A stretch of DNA of 6,422 bases from an uncultured Spirochaetaceae bacterium. Lineage in GTDB: Bacteria > Spirochaetota > Spirochaetia > Treponematales > Treponemataceae. The position numbers and the translations under genes were made by a program. Where the stretch lies: NCBI GenBank assembly GCA_937875245.1, contig CALNCH010000296.1, positions 1 through 6,422 on the forward strand. Reading direction: 5' to 3'. Positions 1 to 6,136 of the stretch are shown piece by piece. The notes under the pieces were generated by a model. It was not told the origin of the DNA. It made no database searches and was given only the letters and a program-made list of their open reading frames with translations. How positions within the stretch are numbered: position 1 is the stretch's first letter; every line of letters starts with the position of its first letter.

Positions 1-19
1 TGCCAAATAAATTTTGGCA
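1..19. terminator. Short hairpin at window edge, possible bidirectional terminator
   Basis: TGCCAAA (1-7) and TTTGGCA (13-19) form a perfect 7-bp inverted repeat with a 5-nt loop. On the plus strand it is followed by TTTTTG. On the minus strand it is preceded by CAAAAA, and the expected T-run would lie outside the window. It sits where an M16 gene of normal length would end, so it may terminate this operon. The M16 frame runs straight through it. The stem is AT-rich and the context is cut off, so confidence is modest. Confidence 0.4.
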
Positions 20-1246
20 TTTTTGATTATTGATTATTTGTTTTTTATTTTTTCGTGATAGTTTTGGCCCATATACTATTAAAGATTGCTGATCAAAGTC
101 AAACAATTTTTTCATACATGTAATTAACATATCAGCAGAAATTCCACGTATTTTTTCGATACTTTCTTCTACTGAGCATTGTGGAAAATTAAAATAATAG
201 TTTCGAGAAAGTCTCTTTAATCGTTGTTCCATATCTTCTGAATTAATAATTTCTTCTCCACATAAATGCTCTTTAGCTGCATCTACTTCATTCTTTGAAA
301 AACCCTTTTCCAATAAAAGAGTAATCTCATCCTGTAACGTTTTAGCCACTGATAATAAATTTTCTTTGGCAGAAGAACTATATCCACACCAATAACCACA
401 GTCACTGTTAAAAGTAAAAAAGCTATATACATTATAGCAATATCCACCATTTTCCCGAAGAGCTTGAAAGAGACGAGAACTCATTGTGTCCCCAATCAAA
501 GCATTCAAAATTGCATACCCATAATATTCATCTTCAGTATAGGGGATTGGTAATGGAAAAAGGTAAAATAATTGTTCTTGTTGAAAATCGGCTGGGACAA
601 AGGATATTTCGCTTTGCCAAACCGGGCAAGAAAAATAACTAGTTATATTAGTGGTATCTAAACCTAAAAAAACACCAGGTTTTGTTTGAATCTGTCTTGG
701 TGATAAGGATTGTAATCGATTTTCAACTTGGGTATTATCAAAATTTCCTGCAAGAAAGACTGTTAATTCTCCTGAGGAAATATGATTTTTATACCATTGA
801 TATAATTCATCCCGAGTAATTTTATGGACATCTTCTACTGTACCTGAAATACTTTGTGAAATTGAATTATGAGGCCATATTTTGCTGATAACTGTATCTA
901 AGGCCGCTTCTTCAGGATCATCTAAAGAAGAAATGATTTCACTTTCAATTACACTTCGTTCTTTCTCCACATCCTCAGGCCGAAATAGTGCATTTTCAGT
1001 CATATCGCATAAGATTTCTAAATATCCACCTATTCTATCAAAGCTTACCGCAATGTCAAATGCTGTTCTTTTTTGAGTACCCTTAAATACCATGTGTTCT
1101 ACAAAATGACTGATACCCCGTTGTTTTTCGTGTTCATAACGAGAACCAACAGAAAACCAAAAACCGATTGCAACGGTTTTAACAGTTGCAATCGGTTCTG
1201 TTATGAGTACGGTACCATTTTTCAGTGTGTTCTGGAAAATTGGCAT
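1..1246 (-). CDS. M16 family zinc peptidase-like protein, 3' end cut by window, internal 24-residue deletion
   Basis: The frame is open from ATG at 1246 to the window edge (415 codons, no stop seen), so the gene is partial. It resembles the bacterial mitochondrial-processing-peptidase-like M16 family (YmxG/MlpA type). The zinc/catalytic motif HFVEH is at residues 47-51, followed by MVFKGT. EDVEKERSVIESEI at about 91-104 supplies the third zinc-ligand Glu (E103). AGNFD near 166-170 and a C-terminal-domain motif SSRLFQALRE match the family. In the family the second motif His and that Glu lie about 76 residues apart; here they are 52 apart. The conserved strand that normally starts NAFTS after GGY(L/I) is absent, so catalysis is doubtful. 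The start lies 4 nt after the pnp stop with no Shine-Dalgarno nearby, so translation is probably coupled to pnp. No signal peptide is seen, so it is probably cytoplasmic. The last residues (KNKKQIINNQKCQN) look like read-through of spacer. Family is confident; activity is not. Confidence 0.85.
   Translation of the reverse strand, partial: MPIFQNTLKNGTVLITEPIATVKTVAIGFWFSVGSRYEHEKQRGISHFVEHMVFKGTQKRTAFDIAVSFDRIGGYLEILCDMTENALFRPEDVEKERSVIESEIISSLDDPEEAALDTVISKIWPHNSISQSISGTVEDVHKITRDELYQWYKNHISSGELTVFLAGNFDNTQVENRLQSLSPRQIQTKPGVFLGLDTTNITSYFSCPVWQSEISFVPADFQQEQLFYLFPLPIPYTEDEYYGYAILNALIGDTMSSRLFQALRENGGYCYNVYSFFTFNSDCGYWCGYSSSAKENLLSVAKTLQDEITLLLEKGFSKNEVDAAKEHLCGEEIINSEDMEQRLKRLSRNYYFNFPQCSVEESIEKIRGISADMLITCMKKLFDFDQQSLIVYGPKLSRKNKKQIINNQKCQNLFG
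1148..1202 (-). repeat. Long inverted repeat (hairpin) inside the start of the M16 gene
   Basis: AACCGATTGCAAC (1162-1174) is the exact reverse complement of GTTGCAATCGGTT (1185-1197), a 13-bp perfect stem with a 10-nt loop. AACAG (1148-1152) and CTGTT (1198-1202) can add a lower stem across a 9-nt bulge. On the minus (sense) strand the stem is followed by TTTTGGTTTTC, giving a terminator-like look about 50-90 nt downstream of the pnp stop. It could be an attenuator, or could protect or process the pnp 3' end, but function is inference. The encoded peptide here (E17 to G28) fits the normal M16 N-terminal strand. Confidence 0.6.
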
Positions 1247-1250
1247 TAAA

Positions 1251-3350
1251 TTATTTAGACTGAGCCTCTAATGCGTCAATGTAAGAAAGATTTAAACGAC
1301 CCATTTTATCAATTTCAAGTAATTTAACAGGAATTTGTTGTCCTTCTTTTACTACATCAGTTACAGAAGCAATCTTTGAACGAGAGAATTTAGAAATATG
1401 GCACAAGCCTTCTTTTCCTGGAAGGATCTCCACGAATGCACCAAAATCCATAATACGTTTTACTGTACCAGTATAAATGGTTCCAACTTCTGGATCTTCT
1501 ACGATGCCTTTGATTGTTGCTTTTGCACCATCAGTTGCTTTTGCATTTTTACCATAAATAGTAACGGTTCCATCGTCGTCAGTGTTAATTGTTACACCAA
1601 ACTGAGCAGAAATTGCCTTTACAATTTTTCCTCCAGGACCGATTAAAGCACCAATTTTGTCAATGGAAATTTTCATTTTTTCAATTTTTGGTGCATATTC
1701 ACTTACTTTTTCTGCAGGCTTACTAATTGTCTGATTCATAATCCCCAAAATATGAAGTCTAGCACGTTTTGCCTGAGCAAGAGCTTTTGTCATAATTTCT
1801 GTGGTAACACCAGCAATTTTGATATCCATCTGAAAACCAGTAATACCATCTTCTGTACCAGCTACTTTAAAGTCCATATCTCCTAAGTGATCTTCTTCAC
1901 CCAGAATATCTGATAAAATAGCATATTTTTCGTATTTATCACCTTCAGTGATAAGTCCCATTGCAATACCAGCAACAGGCTTTTTCATTGGAACACCAGC
2001 CGCTAACATACACAAGGTACCGCCACAAACTGATGCCATTGAAGAAGAACCATTTGATTCCATAATTTCTGATACTACACGTACTGTATAAGGGAAAGCT
2101 TCTCGAGAGGGAACCATTGGCTCTAATGAACGGCGAGCAAGATTACCATGACCAATTTCGCGACGACCAGTACCCATACGACCACACTCACCTACTGAAT
2201 AAGGAGGGAAGTTGTAATGAAGAATAAAGTGTTCTCGTCTATCACCATCAATATCGTCTAAAACTTGTTCATCAAGGGCAGTACCTAATGTTGCAACTGC
2301 TAAAGCTTGGGTTTCTCCACGAGTAAAAATTGCAGAACCATGGGGACGAGGTAGCACATCAATTTCACAACTGATAGGACGAATATCTTCTAAGCCACGT
2401 CCATCAACACGAAGACTCTTATTAAGGATTCCAGAACGAAGAATGTTGTATTCCATTTCTTCGAATAAAGCTCCAAAAAGCTTTTTCTGTACATCATCTT
2501 CAAGCTGTGTTGCATATTTTTCTGCTAATTCTTTTTTTACAGTTGCAATAGCATCATGTCGTAAGTGCTTTCCTTTAACATAACAAGCTGTTTCCATTTT
2601 TGGCATAGCTTCTGCAAGAATAGCTTCTTTATTTTCTAAAGAGACTTGTAATGGTGCTAATGGGAGTTTTTCTTTACCTGCTAATTTCTTTAATTCATTC
2701 TGAAGATGACACATAGCGGTAATAAATTCTTGAGCTTTTGCAAGAGCTCCTAACATTAAATCTTCAGAAACTTCGTTAGCGCCACCTTCAACCATGGTAA
2801 AACCATCAGCAGTTCCCGCTACTACAATTTCAAGATCTCCCTTTTCAATCTGTTCATAAGTTGGGTTAATTACATAATCACCATTAACGTAACCAACACG
2901 ACAAGCTGCTACAGGTCCATTAAAAGGAATATCAGAAATTGATACTGCTGCAGAAGACGCAATAACAGCAAGAATATCAGGTGGATTTACTTGATCTGAT
3001 GAAATACAAGTTGGAACAATCTGTATTTCACGACCAAAAGCAATATCAAATAAAGGACGCATTGGTCGGTCAATAAGACGTGAAACTAAAATTTCTTTGT
3101 CCTTTGGTCTACCTTCACGTTTAATAAAACCGCCAGGAATTTTACCTGCAGCATAATATTTTTCATTGTAATCTACTGTTACAGGAACATAATCTAAACC
3201 TTCCTGTGCAGAAGAAGAAGCACATACAGTTGCAATAACTGCAGATCCACCAAATTGAGCATAAACAGCACCATTTGCCTGTTTTGCTAGACGACCGGTT
3301 TCCAAAATAAGCTCTTCGTCGCCAATTTTGTAGGTAACTCTCTGTACCAT
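1251..3350 (-). CDS. pnp: Polyribonucleotide nucleotidyltransferase (PNPase)
   Basis: PNPase degrades RNA 3' to 5' with phosphate, releasing nucleoside diphosphates, and can run in reverse to add tails. It works as a cytoplasmic trimer, often within an RNA degradosome. At 699 aa it is complete and of usual length. Visible in order: first RNase PH domain (about 1-145, with KREGRP at 77-82 and RLIDRPMRPLF at 91-101), the alpha-helical linker (about 240-310), the second RNase PH domain (about 315-545), KH domain (about 558-617, GPGG at 571-574) and S1 domain (about 622-690, ending NLSYIDA). The catalytic set is intact: D487, D493 and K495 in EEDHLGDMDFK, and the phosphate-binding GSSSM at 434-438. 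The ATG start is preceded by AAGGAAGG about 5 nt away. It follows rpsO after a 163-nt structured leader and precedes the M16 gene by 4 nt. Confidence 0.98.
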   Translation of the reverse strand: MVQRVTYKIGDEELILETGRLAKQANGAVYAQFGGSAVIATVCASSSAQEGLDYVPVTVDYNEKYYAAGKIPGGFIKREGRPKDKEILVSRLIDRPMRPLFDIAFGREIQIVPTCISSDQVNPPDILAVIASSAAVSISDIPFNGPVAACRVGYVNGDYVINPTYEQIEKGDLEIVVAGTADGFTMVEGGANEVSEDLMLGALAKAQEFITAMCHLQNELKKLAGKEKLPLAPLQVSLENKEAILAEAMPKMETACYVKGKHLRHDAIATVKKELAEKYATQLEDDVQKKLFGALFEEMEYNILRSGILNKSLRVDGRGLEDIRPISCEIDVLPRPHGSAIFTRGETQALAVATLGTALDEQVLDDIDGDRREHFILHYNFPPYSVGECGRMGTGRREIGHGNLARRSLEPMVPSREAFPYTVRVVSEIMESNGSSSMASVCGGTLCMLAAGVPMKKPVAGIAMGLITEGDKYEKYAILSDILGEEDHLGDMDFKVAGTEDGITGFQMDIKIAGVTTEIMTKALAQAKRARLHILGIMNQTISKPAEKVSEYAPKIEKMKISIDKIGALIGPGGKIVKAISAQFGVTINTDDDGTVTIYGKNAKATDGAKATIKGIVEDPEVGTIYTGTVKRIMDFGAFVEILPGKEGLCHISKFSRSKIASVTDVVKEGQQIPVKLLEIDKMGRLNLSYIDALEAQSK

Positions 3351-3384
3351 AATACCTTCCTTGAATGTAATAAAATGTGATACA

Positions 3385-3457
3385 GCAACCCGGTATATCG
3401 AAACTGAATACTACGGTATGTGACCGTAGTAGCTTCACTATCCATATGCCCGGTTGC
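3385..3457 (-). promoter_or_regulatory. Nested stem-loop leader of pnp, candidate autoregulatory element
   Basis: An inner perfect 9-bp stem pairs TACTACGGT (3409-3417) with ACCGTAGTA (3423-3431) around a 5-nt loop. A short TGAA/TTCA helix can stack below it. An outer stem pairs GCAACCCGG (3385-3393) with CCGGTTGC (3450-3457), one base bulged. The structure ends about 35 nt before the pnp start codon. E. coli pnp is repressed by PNPase acting on a 5' leader hairpin first cut by RNase III; a similar role here is inference from position and shape only. Confidence 0.55.
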
Positions 3458-3460
3458 CCC

Positions 3461-3507
3461 ATAAAAAATAAGGCACTTCTTGCCGATTTTCAACAAAAAG
3501 TGCCCTT
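3461..3507 (-). terminator. Rho-independent-like terminator after rpsO
   Basis: On the minus strand AAGGGCACTT (complement of 3498-3507) pairs with AAGTGCCTT (complement of 3470-3478), one G bulged, with a loop of about 19 nt, followed by ATTTTTTA. It begins 7 nt after the ancestral rpsO stop. The loop is long, so termination may be partial, which would let some transcripts continue into pnp. Confidence 0.6.
3465..3493 (-). promoter_or_regulatory. Possible sigma70-type promoter for pnp
   Basis: On the minus strand TTGAAA (3488-3493, one mismatch to the -35 consensus) lies 17 bp before TATTTT (3465-3470, two mismatches to the -10). The -35 box falls in the loop of the rpsO terminator hairpin and the -10 in its T-tract. 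Transcription would start near 3458, so the mRNA would begin almost exactly at the outer arm of the pnp leader stem. The fit of position supports it; the -10 box is weak and AT-rich chance matches are common. Confidence 0.4.
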
Positions 3508-3513
3508 TAGAAA

Positions 3514-3564
3514 CTACTTGCGAAGTCCTAATTCTTTAATCAGAGCACGATAACCTTCAAGGTC
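3514..3564 (-). pseudogene. rpsO: Orphaned C-terminal tail of S15 in a shifted frame
   Basis: This stretch reads DLEGYRALIKELGLRK followed by TAG, which is the usual S15 C-terminus, but it is not in frame with the start of rpsO. Joining it to residue L70 needs three linking residues before the Asp, and only 2 of the 9 nt are there. The full stretch 3514-3776 is 263 nt; adding 7 gives 270 nt, exactly the 89-residue standard length of S15. It may be a real frameshift or a sequencing/assembly loss. Confidence 0.85.
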
Positions 3565-3776
3565 TGTAAATATTTCAAAAGACTGCGTCTTTGACCAACT
3601 AATTTAAGAAGACCACGTGATGCGCTTTTGTCTTTTTTGAATTCTTTACAATGTTCTGTAAGCTGCTGAATTCTTTCTGTTATTAAAGCAACTTGAACTT
3701 TTGTACTTCCTGAATCTTTTCCGTTTGCACCAAAAGTGTTAATTACTGATGATGTTTTTTCTTTTGTAAGTGCCAT
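3540..3776 (-). CDS. rpsO: 30S ribosomal protein S15, frameshifted near C-terminus
   Basis: S15 is a primary binder of the 16S rRNA central domain and helps assemble the 30S platform and bridge to the 50S. The first 70 residues are clearly S15: MALTKEKTSSVI, the GSTKVQVALITERI helix, LTEHCKEFKKD, and RGLLKLVGQRRSLLKYL. After L70 the frame becomes QTLKVIVL and stops, giving 78 instead of 89 aa; the true tail lies in another frame just beyond. The rRNA-contact segment usually written D-H-H-S-R-R-G reads DKSASRG at 49-55, so the conserved Ser is Ala and one Arg is Ser. The ATG has a strong AAGGAG 6 nt upstream and follows ribF by 36 nt. Either a real lesion in a core gene or a data error; an error seems more likely. 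Confidence 0.93.
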   Translation of the reverse strand: MALTKEKTSSVINTFGANGKDSGSTKVQVALITERIQQLTEHCKEFKKDKSASRGLLKLVGQRRSLLKYLQTLKVIVL

Positions 3777-3802
3777 TACTTACTCCTTAATTATATTCAA
3801 CC

Positions 3803-3816
3803 TTAGGTAAACCTAA
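3803..3816. repeat. Small perfect palindrome at the ribF end
   Basis: TTAGGTAAACCTAA has 6-bp arms around AA and overlaps the ribF TAG stop, 27 nt before the rpsO start. It could be a protein-binding site or a tiny hairpin, but at this length and composition chance is a fair explanation. Confidence 0.3.
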
Positions 3817-4658
3817 ATAAATTCGATTTTCTGTGGAAGACACATTTTATGTTCAGTCGGAACTTCCAGGCGAAGGAAATTGGACTCCGCATACAGTTTT
3901 GTAATAAAACTAACTATACCAACAAAAGGAACAGAACAATTTTTTGCCTGATTAGATAAGGTTACTTTTACAGTATATACCCCATCGGGTGGAAAAACTT
4001 GAGTTCCTTTTTTGCTTGCAGATATGAAACACAAGGTATCTGACGAACCGCTTTTGTAAATATCTTCATTCCATACATAATCACTAGTATCCAATACATA
4101 GGAATGACCTAATAATTGAATTGCATAGGAAAAATTGCCTGCAACAATTGCTTGTCGTATAGCACTGGAACTAATCCGCTCTAAATTAAAAAGAACAGGA
4201 TTACAAACAGCAAGTTCTAAACCGTAATGAACCATATAAGATGATATTTCGGCAACGCCGGTATCTAAATTATTGCCACAACGGAAATCAGTTCCTATTG
4301 CCAAAAACTGCATAGAACAATTATTTCTCAAAATATCAAGAAAATCGCTTCCTTTCATTTTACCAAAATCCCGAGAAAAGTCAATGACTAAGCAATAATC
4401 AAAGCCTTTTTCAGTAAAGTATTCTATTTTTGTATTTATGGAAGAAATATCTCCAACAAAATTTTCTCCATTTTTTATGGCACCAGGGGAACGAGAAAAA
4501 GTTACTATGCCAGCAAGAACACCAGTTCTCTTCTTATATTCAAGAACCGCTGAAAAAAGGCTCTCATGACCTTTATGTGGCCCATCAAAACCACCAATGG
4601 TAAGTGCAGAATGTGCAATGTGAATATCAGAAATATTGTTCCAAGAATAAATAACCAT
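3813..4658 (-). CDS. ribF: RibF-like FMN adenylyltransferase with degraded riboflavin-kinase domain
   Basis: Bacterial RibF normally phosphorylates riboflavin to FMN (C-terminal domain) and adenylates FMN to FAD (N-terminal domain). Residue numbers here count from the in-frame TTG at 4664, two codons before the preferred ATG at 4658. The nucleotidyltransferase half is well kept: GGFDGPHKGH (24-33), VTFSRSP (54-60), GTDFRCG (124-130) and RISSSAIR (163-170). The kinase half is poor: PPDGVYTVKV (225-234) is present, but the ATP/Mg-binding GFPTAN motif expected between LLGHSY (184-189) and it is missing. The protein stops at QKIEFI, short of the usual C-terminal helix. FAD synthesis is likely; riboflavin kinase activity is doubtful. 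No clear Shine-Dalgarno precedes the start. It lies 48 nt after truB. Confidence 0.9.
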   Translation of the reverse strand: MVIYSWNNISDIHIAHSALTIGGFDGPHKGHESLFSAVLEYKKRTGVLAGIVTFSRSPGAIKNGENFVGDISSINTKIEYFTEKGFDYCLVIDFSRDFGKMKGSDFLDILRNNCSMQFLAIGTDFRCGNNLDTGVAEISSYMVHYGLELAVCNPVLFNLERISSSAIRQAIVAGNFSYAIQLLGHSYVLDTSDYVWNEDIYKSGSSDTLCFISASKKGTQVFPPDGVYTVKVTLSNQAKNCSVPFVGIVSFITKLYAESNFLRLEVPTEHKMCLPQKIEFI

Positions 4659-4667
4659 ATTCAAAAA

Positions 4668-4696
4668 AGTATAACATAAAGGAATATTACTGGGAA
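4668..4696 (-). promoter_or_regulatory. Possible internal promoter ahead of ribF
   Basis: On the minus strand TTCCCA (4691-4696, 4 of 6 to -35) is 17 bp before TATACT (4668-4673, 5 of 6 to -10). The start point would fall within a few bases of the ribF start codon, implying a leaderless or near-leaderless mRNA. That would agree with the absence of a Shine-Dalgarno there. The evidence is only consensus matching in AT-rich DNA. Confidence 0.3.
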
Positions 4697-4706
4697 GAAC
4701 AAGAAA

Positions 4707-5726
4707 CTATGCTAATGCTATATCTTTAGGAATAACATATACATATTGTAATCTTTTGCTAGTTTTTTCAATTAATCCTGCAAATTGATTTTTTTCTGTG
4801 AAAACAGCAACGGCTCCATGTAGAGGTATTTCAGTTAAGAAAAATAGAGGGGTTAATGGTTTTCCATTAAAAAAATCCGAAATGTAGTCTGGATTTAAAG
4901 GATTAAATCCACATTCCCTAGCTAATAAAGGAGTCATAGAAATACATTTTTGTATAACTTCAGCTTCTAAAACAGCTTCTTTTTCTGTATCCCTTGGGAG
5001 TGTCTTATCTGAGTACTCTCGTTTTATAACAGAGGAAATGCTAAAAGATTCTAGTAAATCAAAACCTACAGCGTTTTCTAAAGAAAAAGAGCCTACTTGT
5101 GTACGTTTTAAACCAATCAAATGTGCTACAGATCCACAAGCATATCCAATATCCCGAGCAAGACAGCGAACATAGGTTCCTTTTGAAACAGAGAATTTTA
5201 CATGAGCATAGGAAACTAAATCATTTTCTAAGAACATATCAATTATGGTGGCAGAATAAACAGTTATAGGCCTTTGAGGAATAGAAAAATCCTTTCCTGA
5301 ACGAGCTAAATCACTGGCTCTTTTTCCATTGACGTGAATAGCAGAATAAGAGGGGGGAGATTGCATCAAAGAACCAGTGAAGGTTTGAAGTGCTTTTTCA
5401 AAATCCCATACTTTTGGTTTTTCAGCGGTTTTGATTATAGTCCCTAAAGGGTCCAATGTATCTGTTTCGGTACCAAAGGCGATAATTGCCTCATATACTT
5501 TATCAAAAGCAGTGATATGAGAAACAAGGCGTGTTAAAGGTCCAACACAAACTACCAAAAGACCTTCGGCAAAACTATCTAAGGTTCCTGTATGACCCAC
5601 TTTTCCTGTTTGAAGAGCATGTTTTATTGTAAAAAGGGATGAAAAACTGGTTATTCCAGTAGGTTTTCCATATAAAACAATCCCAGAAGGTTTTACTCCT
5701 GGGATCGTATTTTTGGTTGTTGACAG
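4707..5726 (-). CDS. truB: tRNA pseudouridine(55) synthase TruB, probable CTG start
   Basis: TruB converts U55 in the T-loop of tRNAs to pseudouridine. Numbered from CTG at 5726 (339 aa), the N-terminal strand SGIVLYGKPTGITS is at 14-27. The catalytic loop GHTGTLDSFAEGLL is at 44-57 with nucleophile D50; the family usually has LDP rather than LDS. The active-site Tyr in DKVYEAIIAFGTETDT is Y78. PPSYSAIHVNGKRA and SKGTYVRCLARDIG follow, then a divergent PUA-like C-terminus (FNGKPL onward, AVFTEKNQFAGLIEK). The first conventional start is GTG at 5600, which would remove the N-terminal strand right up to the active loop, so it cannot be the real start. No ATG, GTG or TTG lies in frame upstream before a stop within rbfA. 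CTG at 5726 sits 7 nt after AGGAG, which decides the start. It follows rbfA by 4 nt. Confidence 0.95.
   Translation of the reverse strand: MSTTKNTIPGVKPSGIVLYGKPTGITSFSSLFTIKHALQTGKVGHTGTLDSFAEGLLVVCVGPLTRLVSHITAFDKVYEAIIAFGTETDTLDPLGTIIKTAEKPKVWDFEKALQTFTGSLMQSPPSYSAIHVNGKRASDLARSGKDFSIPQRPITVYSATIIDMFLENDLVSYAHVKFSVSKGTYVRCLARDIGYACGSVAHLIGLKRTQVGSFSLENAVGFDLLESFSISSVIKREYSDKTLPRDTEKEAVLEAEVIQKCISMTPLLARECGFNPLNPDYISDFFNGKPLTPLFFLTEIPLHGAVAVFTEKNQFAGLIEKTSKRLQYVYVIPKDIALA
5680..5705 (-). promoter_or_regulatory. Hairpin 18 nt inside the truB start
   Basis: ATCCCAGAAG (5680-5689) and CTCCTGGGAT (5696-5705) form a 10-bp stem in the RNA, with one G-U pair and a 6-nt loop, starting 18 nt after the CTG codon. 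It holds a second AGGAG within the 5' arm. It may affect initiation at the non-AUG codon; this is inference. Confidence 0.4.
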
Positions 5727-5730
5727 AAAA

Positions 5731-6135
5731 TTACTCCTGTTCAGTAACAGAATTGTTTTCAGATCTTTGTTCTGAAATTGCTTTTTCTTCTGCTTCTAGC
5801 TTATTAAGCTTTTGAACCATTTCAAAACCTTCTTTTATGCTATTGTCTACCACAAAAGTCAGTTTTGGAAATTGTCTTAAGCGTAATTGTTTACTCAAAG
5901 TTGTTTGAATAAACCCAGCAGCACTTTCTAAACCTCGAACGCCTTTTTCTGTAGCTTTATCAGCCATAAAGCTAGAAACATACACTTTGGCATATCCTAA
6001 ATCTCCTGCAACTTCCACTCTATTGATACTCAAAAAAGTGGAAACTCTGGGATCTTTAATTTGGCGCTTCAAAATCATTTGAGAGATTTCATCGCGTATT
6101 TGTTCACCTAAGCGAACTAATCGGTATTCTCCCAT
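5731..6135 (-). CDS. rbfA: 30S ribosome-binding factor A
   Basis: RbfA binds the immature 30S subunit near the 5' end of 16S rRNA and is needed for late maturation and cold growth. At 134 aa it is of usual length and complete. It has the single KH-like fold: RLGEQIRDEISQMIL (8-22), KDPRV (27-31), VYVSSF (51-56), the kinked AAGFIQTTLSKQLRLR helix (72-87) and the strand LTFVVDNSIKEG (92-103). An acidic tail rich in Glu and Ser follows and looks disordered. The ATG is 1 nt after the infB stop, with only a distant AAGG upstream, so translation is probably coupled to infB. Its last codons carry the truB ribosome-binding site. Confidence 0.97.
   Translation of the reverse strand: MGEYRLVRLGEQIRDEISQMILKRQIKDPRVSTFLSINRVEVAGDLGYAKVYVSSFMADKATEKGVRGLESAAGFIQTTLSKQLRLRQFPKLTFVVDNSIKEGFEMVQKLNKLEAEEKAISEQRSENNSVTEQE
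5734..5738 (-). promoter_or_regulatory. Ribosome-binding site that sets the truB CTG start
   Basis: The minus strand reads AGGAG directly before the rbfA TAA stop, then, after 7 nt in all, CTG at 5726. Spacing is ideal for CTG 5726, and no other start codon is within reach. The site overlaps the last codons of rbfA, so truB initiation is likely coupled to rbfA termination. Confidence 0.7.
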
Positions 6136-6136
6136 A

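Noticed and set aside
882..1076. Plus-strand 64-codon open frame
   Set aside because: It lies opposite the M16 gene, has Ser-rich low-complexity composition and no recognisable family.
1398..1646. Plus-strand 82-codon open frame
   Set aside because: It is antisense to the KH/S1 part of pnp, Cys/Phe-rich and not protein-like.
3163..3496. Two overlapping minus-strand frames across the pnp start and leader
   Set aside because: They overlap the pnp N-terminus in other frames, show no conserved motif and their composition follows from the hairpins and pnp codons.
5350..5356. G-run in truB as a possible phase-variation tract
   Set aside because: Only six bases long, it encodes the conserved PPSYSA motif, and TruB is not a typical phase-variable gene.
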